Positions 16,954 through 24,973 of a stretch of 57,059 nucleotides of DNA are shown piece after piece. The first letter of the stretch is position 1; every line of letters begins with the position of its first letter. The notes under the pieces were generated by a model. The model did not search any database and was not told where the DNA came from. It saw nothing but the letters and a program-made list of their open reading frames with translations. Source of the stretch: JBFLYO01 sp040756745 (GTDB lineage Bacteria; Bacteroidota; Ignavibacteria; UBA10030; UBA6906); NCBI GenBank assembly GCA_040756745.1, contig JBFLYO010000027.1, positions 1 through 57,059 on the forward strand, given 5' to 3'. The position numbers and the translations under genes were made by a program.

Positions 16954-18092
16954 GAGTCAAGGCCTGCAGTTCCCATGGCCTCGCGGTACACGGCCAGGGT
17001 TTCCCGGGCAACTGATGACCAGGAGTAGCGCACCGCGACAGATCTTCCGTTGGATGCCAGTCGTCGGCGCAGGACGTCATCCTCGCGCAAGCGCCCGATC
17101 TGGCCTGCCAACTCTGATCCGCTCAAAGGATCGTTGAGAAACAGTGCGTGCGTCTCATGGCGTAGCCCTTCAAGGGCGCCGGCGGAAGCGGTCGCAATCA
17201 CCGGTACCCCGGCTGCCATAGCCTCAATGATCACCATGCCGAACGGTTCGTACCATGCAGGGAGGACGAGGGCATCGGCGGCCGGAAGGAGCCGTTCCGG
17301 TGCCTCGATGGAGCCGAGGAATCGGATACGGCTTTCGACGCCGGCCCTCCGCGCCAAAACACGATACGGTGCAGGGGTATCGCCCCCCACAACAGCGAGG
17401 GTAACTGATCGATCCCGAAGCAACGCCAGCGCCTCAATCACTGTCTGCAATCCTTTCCGGTCAAACTCATTTCCGATGAAAAGCAGACCGAACTCCCCCT
17501 CCACAAAGCCCAACCTGGTGCGGAGCTCTCGACGCGCCCGGTCATCGGCAGGAGGATCGAAGCCGTTGAGGTCGACGCCGTTTGGAATGACCCGCACGTT
17601 GTCAGCGGGGAGGTCGTACGTTTCCAGGAGCTGGTCCCTGACGAGTCGCGACACCGCGATGACACGGCGCGTCGCAGGGGAGGTCATGAGCACCTGTTCG
17701 TCCTTCAGCGCCGCCGCGTCGAACACACCCAGCCCTTTGCGGGCGATGCGTCCGGGGCGCGAGGAATCCTGGAGTTTGACCGCGGCCGCGTGGCAGCTCT
17801 GGGCGCTGACGACGCCCGCCACCGATCCAACGCCGAACGCATTCACGACATCGAAACGGGAGTGTGCAAACAGGTGACGGGATTGATAGCGAAACGCAAC
17901 CCTGCTGAGCGCAGGCGAGAGAGGAATGGAGGGCAACCTGACGCATGCGATGCCGCCCGGGAGTCCCGTGATGCGATGAGCAACAACGGTGACGTCATGA
18001 GCGTCCGCGGCGAATTCGCGGGCAAGCGACCGGACGATGCGCCCGATGCCGGTTTCGTTGTCACACGACAGGGCGGCGAGCGCGATCTTCAT
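16950..18092 (-). CDS. GT4-family glycosyltransferase, first gene of the operon
   Basis: The 380-residue GT-B enzyme shows DNETGIGRIVRSLAREF at the N-terminus, VIPNGVDLNGFDPP in the linker and ALVLPAWYEPFGMVIIEAMA as donor-binding motif, all typical of family GT4. It is the promoter-proximal gene of the surface-polysaccharide operon that ends with the PorU-like peptidase. A strong promoter lies 40 bp upstream. The substrate is not predictable. Confidence 0.88.
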   Translation of the reverse strand: MKIALAALSCDNETGIGRIVRSLAREFAADAHDVTVVAHRITGLPGGIACVRLPSIPLSPALSRVAFRYQSRHLFAHSRFDVVNAFGVGSVAGVVSAQSCHAAAVKLQDSSRPGRIARKGLGVFDAAALKDEQVLMTSPATRRVIAVSRLVRDQLLETYDLPADNVRVIPNGVDLNGFDPPADDRARRELRTRLGFVEGEFGLLFIGNEFDRKGLQTVIEALALLRDRSVTLAVVGGDTPAPYRVLARRAGVESRIRFLGSIEAPERLLPAADALVLPAWYEPFGMVIIEAMAAGVPVIATASAGALEGLRHETHALFLNDPLSGSELAGQIGRLREDDVLRRRLASNGRSVAVRYSWSSVARETLAVYREAMGTAGLDS

Positions 18093-18131
18093 GCGATGCG
18101 ATTGCGTGCAAAATCTGAAGTTTGCTGATGG

Positions 18132-18159
18132 AATATACCACGAAACGGGCCAATGTCAA
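18132..18159 (-). promoter_or_regulatory. sigma70-type promoter of the glycosyltransferase operon
   Basis: TTGACA (18159-18154), a 16-bp spacer and TATATT (18137-18132) precede the first GT4 gene, giving a leader of about 33 nt. It stands back to back with the tRNA-Ser promoter; the two -35 boxes are one base apart. Confidence 0.6.
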
Positions 18160-18160
18160 A

Positions 18161-18189
18161 TTGCTTTTCCTCGCCTCCGTTCGTATATT
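18161..18189 (+). promoter_or_regulatory. sigma70-type promoter of tRNA-Ser
   Basis: TTGCTT (18161-18166), a 17-bp spacer and TATATT (18184-18189) lie about 50 bp before the tRNA-Ser gene. Transcription may continue into nfeD. Confidence 0.5.
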
Positions 18190-18242
18190 TCAACGCGCAG
18201 AGCGGTTCATCGCGACACGCGTGACCCACTGCTGAAGGGCAC

Positions 18243-18329
18243 GGAGAGGTGCAGGAGCGGTTGAACTGGCCACCCTGGAAAGGTGGTATACCGGCAACGG
18301 TATCGTGGGTTCGAATCCCACCCTCTCCG
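18243..18329 (+). tRNA. tRNA-Ser (anticodon GGA)
   Basis: An 87-nt cloverleaf with acceptor stem GGAGAGG/CCTCTCC, anticodon stem CCACC/GGTGG and loop CTGGAAA (anticodon GGA). It has the long variable arm expected for tRNA-Ser and the T loop GTTCGAATC. CCA is not encoded. Confidence 0.95.
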
Positions 18330-18346
18330 CTATACGAAACCAATCC

Positions 18347-18375
18347 ACAATTGTCAATCCACTATTGACAATTGT
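18347..18375. repeat. perfect 12-bp inverted repeat (palindromic repeat family)
   Basis: ACAATTGTCAAT and its reverse complement are separated by five bases, between tRNA-Ser and nfeD. The same words recur in the longer inverted repeat at 24829-24916, also near a tRNA gene. No T-run follows, so it is not a classical terminator on the plus strand. Confidence 0.6.
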
Positions 18376-18405
18376 CGCTGCTCATCCTTCCCGACAAGAT
18401 CACCC

Positions 18406-19689
18406 ATGATCTCCCGGTGGTCCGTCCTCGTGTTTGCAGTACTCGCGTTCGTATTCTCTGCGCACGCACAGACCGTTCAGGTCATTTCCATTGACGCGAC
18501 CATCAATCCAGCAACCGCGGATTTCATCCATCTGGGGATCGAGCGCGCGATCGAGCGGAACGCGGAGTGCCTTGTCATCCGCCTGAACACGCCCGGCGGG
18601 CTCCTGAAATCGACCCGCGTGATCGTCACCGACCTCCTCACGGCACGAGTTCCTGTGGTGGTCTATGTCTCCCCCTCCGGCGCGCAGTCCGCATCGGCGG
18701 GCGCATTTGTCACACTCGCCGCCCACATCGCGGCGATGGCCCCGGGAACCAACATTGGCGCGGCGCACCCGGTTGGCATGCAAGGGGGCGAGAAGGACTC
18801 CATCATGAACGAGAAGGCGACGAATGACGCCGCCGCCTTCATCAGAACGATCAGCGAAAAGCGCCACCGGAACGTCCGTTGGGCCGAAGACGCGGTCCGG
18901 AAGAGCATTTCGATCACCGAAACCGAGGCGCTGCGCGACAGCGTGATCGATCTCGTGGCGCCGAACGTCCAGGAGCTGCTCCGGGCCATCGACGGCCGCA
19001 CGGTCACCATCGACGGAACGGAGCGGACACTCCATACAGCCGGTGCCGCGGTTGAGGAGACGGAAATGAGCTGGAAACTCAAGATTCTCCTCATTCTCAG
19101 CGACCCGAACATCGCCTACATCTTTTTCCTTCTCGGCCTCTATGGCTTGATCTTCGAGCTGTACAATCCCGGCGCGATCCTTCCGGGCGTCGTCGGCGTG
19201 ATCTCGATCATCCTGGCGTTTTACTCCTTACACACGCTCCCCGTCAATTATGCAGGCCTGGCGCTTATTGTCTTCGGGGTGATTCTCTTCATCCTCGAGA
19301 TCAAGATCACCAGCTACGGCCTGCTCACCGTCGGGGGGATTATCGCACTCCTGCTTGGATCCATCATGCTCATCAATTCGGAGTCGTCTCTGGAATTCGT
19401 GGAAATCTCCTGGAGCGTCATCATCCCGGCGGTCGTCTGTACCGCCGCGTTCTTCCTGTTTGCCATCGGCATGGGCATCCGCGCTCAGACACGCAAGCCG
19501 GTCACCGGTGTCGAGGGGATCGTGGGAGAGACTGGCGAAGCGGTCTCGGCGCTTGCTCCTGCAGGTCAGGTGCGGGTGCACGGCGAGCTCTGGTCCGCCG
19601 CCACGGCCGGCGAGGCCATCCCCGCCGGCAGCAACGTCGTCGTGGAAAAGGTTGAGGGGCTCCGCCTGGTTGTCCGCAAGGCGACATAG
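18406..19689 (+). CDS. nfeD: NfeD-family membrane serine protease
   Basis: The 427-residue long-form NfeD has a signal peptide (1-21), then a ClpP-like protease domain (about 24-220). Its proposed catalytic dyad is Ser97 in the SASAGA motif and Lys137 in MNEKATND, matching the Ser-Lys pair of archaeal 1510-N. Several membrane helices (about 225-370) and a C-terminal OB-fold NfeD domain follow. Long NfeD proteins cleave hydrophobic stomatin segments and are encoded with a stomatin, as here. The ATG at 18406 starts a proper signal peptide, although no clear Shine-Dalgarno is visible. Confidence 0.93.
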   Translation: MISRWSVLVFAVLAFVFSAHAQTVQVISIDATINPATADFIHLGIERAIERNAECLVIRLNTPGGLLKSTRVIVTDLLTARVPVVVYVSPSGAQSASAGAFVTLAAHIAAMAPGTNIGAAHPVGMQGGEKDSIMNEKATNDAAAFIRTISEKRHRNVRWAEDAVRKSISITETEALRDSVIDLVAPNVQELLRAIDGRTVTIDGTERTLHTAGAAVEETEMSWKLKILLILSDPNIAYIFFLLGLYGLIFELYNPGAILPGVVGVISIILAFYSLHTLPVNYAGLALIVFGVILFILEIKITSYGLLTVGGIIALLLGSIMLINSESSLEFVEISWSVIIPAVVCTAAFFLFAIGMGIRAQTRKPVTGVEGIVGETGEAVSALAPAGQVRVHGELWSAATAGEAIPAGSNVVVEKVEGLRLVVRKAT

Positions 19690-19715
19690 ACCTCATTCTC
19701 TCGAAAGGAGCACTC

Positions 19716-20480
19716 ATGGAAGCTTTCAGCGCAGTCCTCTTTGTCATCATTGTGTTTCTGGTCATCATTCTCTCGAATGCCATTCGCATCCTCCGCGAGT
19801 ATGAGCGTGGCATCGTGTTCCGACTCGGACGCCTCATCGGGGTGAAGGGACCAGGAATCATTTTTCTGATCCCGATCGTTGACAAGATGGTGAAGGTCAG
19901 CCTTCGGACCGTGGTCATGGACGTACCGCCGCAGGACATCATCACAAAAGACAACGTCTCCATCAAGGTCAACGCGGTGGTCTACTTCCGCGTGGTCCAG
20001 CCCGACAAGGCGATCGTGGAGGTTGAGAACTTCCTCTTCGCCACGTCGCAGCTGTCGCAGACGACCCTCCGAAGCATCCTGGGGCAGTCGGCGCTCGATG
20101 AGCTCCTGGCGGAGCGGGACAAGATCAACAGCGAGCTCCAGAAGATCATCGACTATCACACCGAACCCTGGGGGATCAAGATCAACACCGTGGAAGTGAA
20201 GCAGATCGACCTGCCCGTCGAGATGCAGCGCGCCATGGCGCGTCAGGCGGAAGCGGAGCGCGAACGCCGCGCGAAGGTCATCCATGCCGAGGGAGAGTTC
20301 CAGGCATCCCAGAAGCTGGCCGAAGCGGCAACCATCATCGAGAGTCATCCGATGGCGCTCCAGCTCCGGTTTCTGCAGACGTTGACCGAGGTGGCGTCGG
20401 AAAAGAACTCCACGACGATCTTTCCAGTGCCCATCGACCTCATTGCACCGTTCTTGCAGGCATACGGCAAGAAGAGTTAG
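19716..20480 (+). CDS. slipin / stomatin-like SPFH-domain membrane protein
   Basis: The 254-residue protein has one N-terminal membrane helix (about 5-25) and an SPFH/band-7 domain with REYERGIVFRLGRL and KDNVSIKVNAVVYFRV. A charged coiled-coil tail (AMARQAEAERERRAKVIHAEGE) follows. It should oligomerise at the membrane as a microdomain scaffold and is the expected partner of the NfeD protease, 26 bp upstream. A GAAAGGAG Shine-Dalgarno precedes the ATG. Confidence 0.93.
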   Translation: MEAFSAVLFVIIVFLVIILSNAIRILREYERGIVFRLGRLIGVKGPGIIFLIPIVDKMVKVSLRTVVMDVPPQDIITKDNVSIKVNAVVYFRVVQPDKAIVEVENFLFATSQLSQTTLRSILGQSALDELLAERDKINSELQKIIDYHTEPWGIKINTVEVKQIDLPVEMQRAMARQAEAERERRAKVIHAEGEFQASQKLAEAATIIESHPMALQLRFLQTLTEVASEKNSTTIFPVPIDLIAPFLQAYGKKS

Positions 20481-20562
20481 GAGTGAAGAGTGGGAAGAGC
20501 AGAGAAGCGAGTTGAGAGGAGAGAGAAGGGAGTGATGAGTGAAGAGTGATGAGTGAAGAGTG
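20481..20562. repeat. purine-rich low-complexity repeat
   Basis: The gap between slipin and polB is made of GAGTGAAGAG / GAGTGATGAG words, including a near-perfect 14-bp tandem. ATGAGTGAAGAGTGATGAG (20535-20553) recurs exactly at 42460-42478. The polB GTG start falls inside it and no Shine-Dalgarno is visible. Confidence 0.6.
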
Positions 20563-22925
20563 ACGAGTTAAATCCTCTCCTCTACGGCCACGCGCCCGAT
20601 CCGGGAATCGTCGCGGTCCATCAGAAGGATGACGCGACGATGCAGGTGTACGTGCGCCATGGAGACACCGTCACAAGCGAAGACCAGCCGTTCTATCCTT
20701 TCTTCCATCTCTCCGACGAGCGCCTCCTGCGGGGATACGGGCGCAAGCACTGGATACGCCGACTGGAGGGATCGGGGTTCTACAATACCCTGTGCGTGTT
20801 CGAGGAGTGGCCCGCCATGTGGGACGGCCTTCGCCACATCCTCGAGGTGTACAACCGGGACGCCATCACCAAGGCCTCCTCGCACCAGGCCCTCGATGTC
20901 CTCCATTTGATCAGTGACCCCGCCTCGCAGTATCTGCTCCAGACCGGGCGGACCCTCTTCAAGGAGCTCCCCTTCTCCGGGCTGCGCCGCCTCCAGCTCG
21001 ACATTGAAACCTACACTTCCGCGGGCCACCGGTTCAGCAACGCAACCAGGGCCGGCGACCGGATCATCCTGATTGCCCTCGGCGATACGACCGGGTGGCG
21101 GCACGTGCTCGACGGCCGGAAGCTCGGCGAGCGGGAGATGCTTGCCGACCTGGTCGGCATCATCGCCGAGCGCGACCCCGACGTGATCGAAGGGCACAAC
21201 ATCTTCAATTTCGACCTCCCCTACATCCTCACCCGCTGTGCCCTGCATGGCATCGCCCCCGCCTTCGGCAGAGACGGGACTGCACCCCGCACGTTCGACA
21301 GCCGGACATCGTTTGCCGAACATCCGTTTGAATACACGGTCACCGAGATCGCTGGACGGCACGTCATCGACACACTGCTGTTGGTGCAGCACTACGACGC
21401 CGTCAAGCGTTCGATGGAAAGCTACGGCCTGAAGTACGCGGCTCGACACTTCGGTCTTGCCGCATCGGACAGGGTGTACATTCCTGGGGACCGGATCGCG
21501 TGGCACTGGGACAACGACCCGAAGACGCTCATCGATTACGCGATGGATGACATCGAGGAGACGGCGGCGTTGAGCGCGCACCTGTCCGCGAGCTCATTCT
21601 ATCTCACGCAGATGCTGCCGTTCCAGTACGGCACGGTCGCGCGCATGGGGGCGGCCGGGAAGATCGAAGGGCTTCTTGTCCGCGAGTATCTCCGGCAGAA
21701 ACATGCCCTCCCCCGCCCCCGGCCGGGGGAACAGACCACGGGGGGCTACACGGACGTTTTCCTCGTCGGGGCCCTCGGCCCCGTGGTGCACGCCGACGTG
21801 GAGTCGCTGTATCCGTCCATCATGCTCGCGGACGCCATCGCACCGTCCACCGACGACCTGGGGGTCTTTCTGCGCCTCTTGAAGGACCTGACGGCGATGC
21901 GGCTTTCGACCAAGCGGGACATGGAGGCCGCAGGCGACCCGGTGGCCCGTTCGAAGCTTGACGCGATGCAATCGTCCCTGAAGATCCTCATCAATTCATT
22001 CTACGGCTATCTGGGGTACTCCCGGGCGCTGTTTAATGACTACCAGAAGGCCGACCAGGTGACCCGCACGGGACAGAAACATCTCCGCTCCATGATCGCC
22101 GTGATTCGGGAGGCGGGTGGCAAGGTCATTGAAGTCGACACCGACGGGATCTTCTTCGTCCCGCCGCCGGGCGTCAACACGGCCCAGGATGAATCGGCGT
22201 TCGTCGCTTCGCTCAGCGCCACGTTGCCGGAAGGGATTACCGTCGCGATGAGCGGCCGCTTCAGGAAGATGCTAAGCTACAAAAAGAAGAACTACGCCCT
22301 CCTCGGTTACGACGACAAGATCCGGGTCAAGGGGTCCTCACTCGTCTCGCGAAGCATGGAACAGTTCGGCCGGACCTACGTCCACCACTGCGTGGAGTTC
22401 ATCCTCAACGGAACCATCGAGGGACTGCACCGGCTCTACGTGCAGTACCATCAGGCGATCCTCGAACACGCGCTGGATGTCAGGGACTTCGCCCGCGTGG
22501 AGACACTGAAGGACCCGGTGACGGTGTACGAACGGGAGGTTGCAGCGGGGAAGCGGAACAAGAGTGCCGCCTATGAGGTGGCAATCGCTTCTCGGCGACA
22601 GGTGAAGCCGGGGGACAGGATCGCGTACTACATCACGGGATCCGACGCAAACGTCAAGGGTTCGGAGAACTGCAAAGCAGCCGAGGAGTGGGACCCCAAT
22701 TTCCCCGACGAGAATGCGGCCTATTATCTGCGCAGGCTCGACGAATTTTCTGAGAAATTCAGGGATTTCTTCCCGCCGCAGGACTTCCGCGCCATTTTCT
22801 CCGCCGACGATCTGTTCCCCTTTGATCAGTCGCGCGTTACACTATTGATCAGCGACGTGACAGCTCCGGAAGCCGAGGAGGAAGAGCAGCGTCCCGATCA
22901 ATTCGGCATCTGGATCGACGGCTGA
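20553..22925 (+). CDS. family-B DNA polymerase with 3'-5' exonuclease
   Basis: The 790-residue polymerase has an exonuclease domain with Exo I LDIET (Asp150, Glu152), Exo II HNIFNFDLPY (Asp221) and Exo III YAMDD (Tyr329, Asp333). Polymerase motifs follow: A DVESLYPSIM (Asp415), B LKILINSFYGYLGY (Lys477) and C EVDTDG (Asp529, Asp531); KKKNYALL comes later. All catalytic residues are present, so it should be active. Its size matches Pol II-like bacterial enzymes, which act in damage bypass and repair rather than bulk replication. The start is uncertain because the GTG lies in a repeat. Confidence 0.92.
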   Translation: MKSDELNPLLYGHAPDPGIVAVHQKDDATMQVYVRHGDTVTSEDQPFYPFFHLSDERLLRGYGRKHWIRRLEGSGFYNTLCVFEEWPAMWDGLRHILEVYNRDAITKASSHQALDVLHLISDPASQYLLQTGRTLFKELPFSGLRRLQLDIETYTSAGHRFSNATRAGDRIILIALGDTTGWRHVLDGRKLGEREMLADLVGIIAERDPDVIEGHNIFNFDLPYILTRCALHGIAPAFGRDGTAPRTFDSRTSFAEHPFEYTVTEIAGRHVIDTLLLVQHYDAVKRSMESYGLKYAARHFGLAASDRVYIPGDRIAWHWDNDPKTLIDYAMDDIEETAALSAHLSASSFYLTQMLPFQYGTVARMGAAGKIEGLLVREYLRQKHALPRPRPGEQTTGGYTDVFLVGALGPVVHADVESLYPSIMLADAIAPSTDDLGVFLRLLKDLTAMRLSTKRDMEAAGDPVARSKLDAMQSSLKILINSFYGYLGYSRALFNDYQKADQVTRTGQKHLRSMIAVIREAGGKVIEVDTDGIFFVPPPGVNTAQDESAFVASLSATLPEGITVAMSGRFRKMLSYKKKNYALLGYDDKIRVKGSSLVSRSMEQFGRTYVHHCVEFILNGTIEGLHRLYVQYHQAILEHALDVRDFARVETLKDPVTVYEREVAAGKRNKSAAYEVAIASRRQVKPGDRIAYYITGSDANVKGSENCKAAEEWDPNFPDENAAYYLRRLDEFSEKFRDFFPPQDFRAIFSADDLFPFDQSRVTLLISDVTAPEAEEEEQRPDQFGIWIDG

Positions 22926-22932
22926 GGCCGGC

Positions 22933-22961
22933 TTGCGTTTCTCGATCCCGTTTCTTACACT
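22933..22961 (+). promoter_or_regulatory. sigma70-type promoter of the cold-shock gene
   Basis: TTGCGT (22933-22938), a 17-bp spacer and TACACT (22956-22961) begin just after the polB stop. The predicted leader of about 48 nt before the cold-shock gene contains an AGAAAGG Shine-Dalgarno region. Confidence 0.45.
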
Positions 22962-23015
22962 TCCCCCACGGTCAAGCCGGAAGCAAGTGTCACCCACCAG
23001 AAAGGCTGCTCCTGT

Positions 23016-23219
23016 ATGGAAAAGGGCACCGTGAAATGGTTCAACAACGCGAAGGGCTACGGCTTCATTACGCGTGAGAACGGCGAAGACCTTTTCGTTC
23101 ACTTCAAGTCGATCGTGGGAGAGGGGTACAAGAGCCTGAAGCAGGGAGAAGCGGTGCAGTTTGACGTCGAACAGGGAGCGAAAGGTCTGCAGGCAGTCAA
23201 CGTCACGAAAGTCAGCTGA
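23016..23219 (+). CDS. cspA: CspA-family cold-shock protein
   Basis: The 67-residue single OB-fold protein has both nucleic-acid-binding motifs: RNP1 KGYGFI and RNP2 LFVHF. It starts MEKGTVKWFNNAKGYGF, the standard family N-terminus. It should bind single-stranded RNA and DNA as an RNA chaperone. It has its own promoter and a strong downstream terminator, so it is monocistronic. Confidence 0.96.
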   Translation: MEKGTVKWFNNAKGYGFITRENGEDLFVHFKSIVGEGYKSLKQGEAVQFDVEQGAKGLQAVNVTKVS

Positions 23220-23260
23220 TTGCCGGGAACTCCTGAGAGCGGACGACGCTCGATCATGAG

Positions 23261-23294
23261 ACATCCCTTCCCCTCGGGAAGGGATGTTGAGTTT
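23261..23294. terminator. intrinsic terminator between convergent genes
   Basis: A perfect 12-bp stem (ACATCCCTTCCC / GGGAAGGGATGT) with a CTC loop at 23261-23287 is followed by TGAGTTTTG on the plus strand. It ends the cspA transcript and may also work for the convergent gene at 23297. Confidence 0.85.
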
Positions 23295-23296
23295 TG

Positions 23297-23701
23297 TCAG
23301 TTGCGGTGAGCAGCGACCCAGTCCTTGACGTACGCAATGATCGACTGGGTGGAGGCGCCGGGGGTAAACAGCCTGCCGACGCCGAGGTTGGTCAACTCTC
23401 CGATGTCCTTGTCGGGGATAATGCCTCCCCCGAAGAGCAGGACATCATCGAGTCCCTTCTCTTTCAGCAGCGCAACGATGCGCGGAAAGATCGTCATGTG
23501 TGCGCCGCTGAGAATACTCACGCCGATGGCGTCCACGTCTTCCTGCAGGGCGGCTTCCACGATCATTTCGGGCGTCTTGCGCAGCCCCGTGTAGATCACC
23601 TCCATCCCTGCGTCGCGCAACGCGGCGGCGACGACTTTCGCGCCGCGGTCATGCCCGTCCAATCCCACCTTCGCTATGAGCACCCGAATTCTCCGGTTCA
23701 T
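23297..23701 (-). CDS. methylmalonyl-CoA mutase C-terminal (B12-binding) subunit
   Basis: The 134-residue protein is a complete cobalamin-binding domain with the base-off/His-on signature KVGLDGHDRG (Asp15, His17, Gly20), then GVSILSGAH and LLFGGGIIPD. This matches the separate small subunit of acyl-CoA mutases, which works with a catalytic partner encoded elsewhere in propionate/succinate interconversion. No large subunit lies in the window. It starts 9 bp after maf and may share its transcript. Confidence 0.9.
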   Translation of the reverse strand: MNRRIRVLIAKVGLDGHDRGAKVVAAALRDAGMEVIYTGLRKTPEMIVEAALQEDVDAIGVSILSGAHMTIFPRIVALLKEKGLDDVLLFGGGIIPDKDIGELTNLGVGRLFTPGASTQSIIAYVKDWVAAHRN

Positions 23702-23710
23702 GAAATGCTC

Positions 23711-24304
23711 TCAGGTCGGTTGCGTTTGATGTTGAAACTCCTGCAGGGTCGCGTACAGCCGTGCCAGCGGAAGACCCACGACGTTATAGAAGCATCCCTC
23801 AATCCGGGTGACGAACACCGCGCCATAGTCGTCCTGGATCCCGTACGCCCCGGCTTTGTCGAGCGGCGAGCCGCCGGCGACGTACTCTTCAATCTCGCTC
23901 TGCGGAATCTTTCTGAACGTCACCCGGGTTGTTTCACTCGCGGTGGCGCTCCGTTCGGACGGCCTGTCGACAAGAGCGATGCCTGTCACCACCGTGTGTG
24001 TGCGACCGCTGAGCATGGTCAGCATGCGGACGGCATCCCGGGCATCAGCGGGCTTGGCGAGCATGCGCCCATCCAGCACGACAATGGTGTCGGCCCCCAG
24101 GATGATCCCCTCATCGACCAGCGGTGCAATGCAGCGTGCCTTCTGGAGCGCAAGGGTTTCCGCGTTCTCCTCCGGAGACCGAAGGGGGTCAAACTCTTCA
24201 GGCACGTCACATGCGATCACCCGCACGCTGAGGCCGATCTGGCGCAGGAGCTGCACCCTGCGGGGCGACCGGGACGCGAGAATCAGCGTCTTGTGGAGGA
24301 CCAT
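23711..24304 (-). CDS. maf: Maf-family nucleoside triphosphate pyrophosphatase
   Basis: The 197-residue protein starts with the Maf signature LILASRSPRR and continues with EENAETLALQKA, ILGADTIVVLDG and EIEEYVAGGSPLDKAGAYGI. Maf enzymes hydrolyse dTTP/UTP or modified nucleotides to monophosphates, cleaning the nucleotide pool. The fit to family length (about 190-200) is good. The leader contains an unusual run of nine T residues on the gene strand just before the start. Confidence 0.93.
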   Translation of the reverse strand: MVLHKTLILASRSPRRVQLLRQIGLSVRVIACDVPEEFDPLRSPEENAETLALQKARCIAPLVDEGIILGADTIVVLDGRMLAKPADARDAVRMLTMLSGRTHTVVTGIALVDRPSERSATASETTRVTFRKIPQSEIEEYVAGGSPLDKAGAYGIQDDYGAVFVTRIEGCFYNVVGLPLARLYATLQEFQHQTQPT

Positions 24305-24383
24305 CGCAGACTAAGGGCAAAAAAAAAGCGACACAATCGTATCGCCTTCTCTCTTCATGAAACGCGTATGATTCACCACGCCA

Positions 24384-24791
24384 TCAGCGGAACATCGCCT
24401 TGATGCTGCCCCAGGTCCTCCGGACGCTGCTGACACTGTGGGTCACCACCACGTAGTACGGGTCTGACCGTCCGCCGCCGCTGTACAGCGCCGTGATCCT
24501 ATATTGATAGTAGGAATCGGTGATCCGGAAGGCCGACTCGTCGGTGAACTCGTAGGAGGCATTGTTCCCCTTCGCCTGCAGGCTCGGGGCGAGGACCATG
24601 AAGACATCGGATGCGCCCGACTTGCGGGCGATTTCGTACCCGATGACACCTGTTTCATCTTCACTTTGCCACCGCACGACGATCGTCGAGCCGTTGCTGT
24701 AGGCCGTTGGCGTCCCCTTGATCACCGCCCCCTGAACTGCAACAGCGGAAACAAGGAGTAGGACAACCACCGATGAGATCAGAATCCTCAT
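24384..24791 (-). CDS. small secreted FN3-like protein
   Basis: The 135-residue product has a clear signal peptide (MRILISSVVVLLLVSAVAVQ) and one fibronectin-type-III-like domain with IVVRWQSEDETGVIGYEIAR and YYQYRITALYSGGG. There is no sorting module, so it may stay periplasmic. I do not recognise a specific family. A near-consensus promoter (24826-24798) ends six bases before the ATG, so transcription should begin at the start codon itself, giving a leaderless mRNA. A longer upstream frame through the repeats at 24830-25145 is rejected. Confidence 0.75.
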   Translation of the reverse strand: MRILISSVVVLLLVSAVAVQGAVIKGTPTAYSNGSTIVVRWQSEDETGVIGYEIARKSGASDVFMVLAPSLQAKGNNASYEFTDESAFRITDSYYQYRITALYSGGGRSDPYYVVVTHSVSSVRRTWGSIKAMFR

Positions 24792-24797
24792 GCTGTG

Positions 24798-24826
24798 AAT
24801 ATAGAACCCTTTGGGGTAAAAGTCAA
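24798..24826 (-). promoter_or_regulatory. sigma70-type promoter, leaderless arrangement
   Basis: TTGACT (24826-24821), a 17-bp spacer and TATATT (24803-24798) precede the FN3-like gene. The -10 box is only six bases from the ATG at 24791, so the expected start point is the A of the start codon. Confidence 0.65.
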
Positions 24827-24828
24827 GA

Positions 24829-24916
24829 CAACAATCCACGATTGTCAATCTACAATCCACATCTGACAAGTACGGGTGACAATTGTGGATTGTCGATTGA
24901 CAGTTGTGGATTGTTG
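24829..24916. repeat. imperfect 37-bp inverted repeat
   Basis: CAACAATCCAC at 24829 and GTGGATTGTTG ending at 24916 bound two 37-bp arms that match at 32 positions as inverted copies, around a 14-bp loop. The arms contain two tandem near-copies of a CAATCCAC-ATTGTCAATC word also seen at 18347-18375. It looks like a palindromic intergenic repeat or a non-autonomous stem-loop element. Confidence 0.65.
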
Positions 24917-24973
24917 CGAGCGGAAGGCGGGTCGACTGCGCCCTGCGGGCTTCGTCGACCACTGGCCCACGTT

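Noticed and set aside
19566..21581. Two long minus-strand frames antisense to slipin and polB
   Set aside because: They are shadows of strongly supported genes; the translations are rich in Asp/His/Arg and match nothing.
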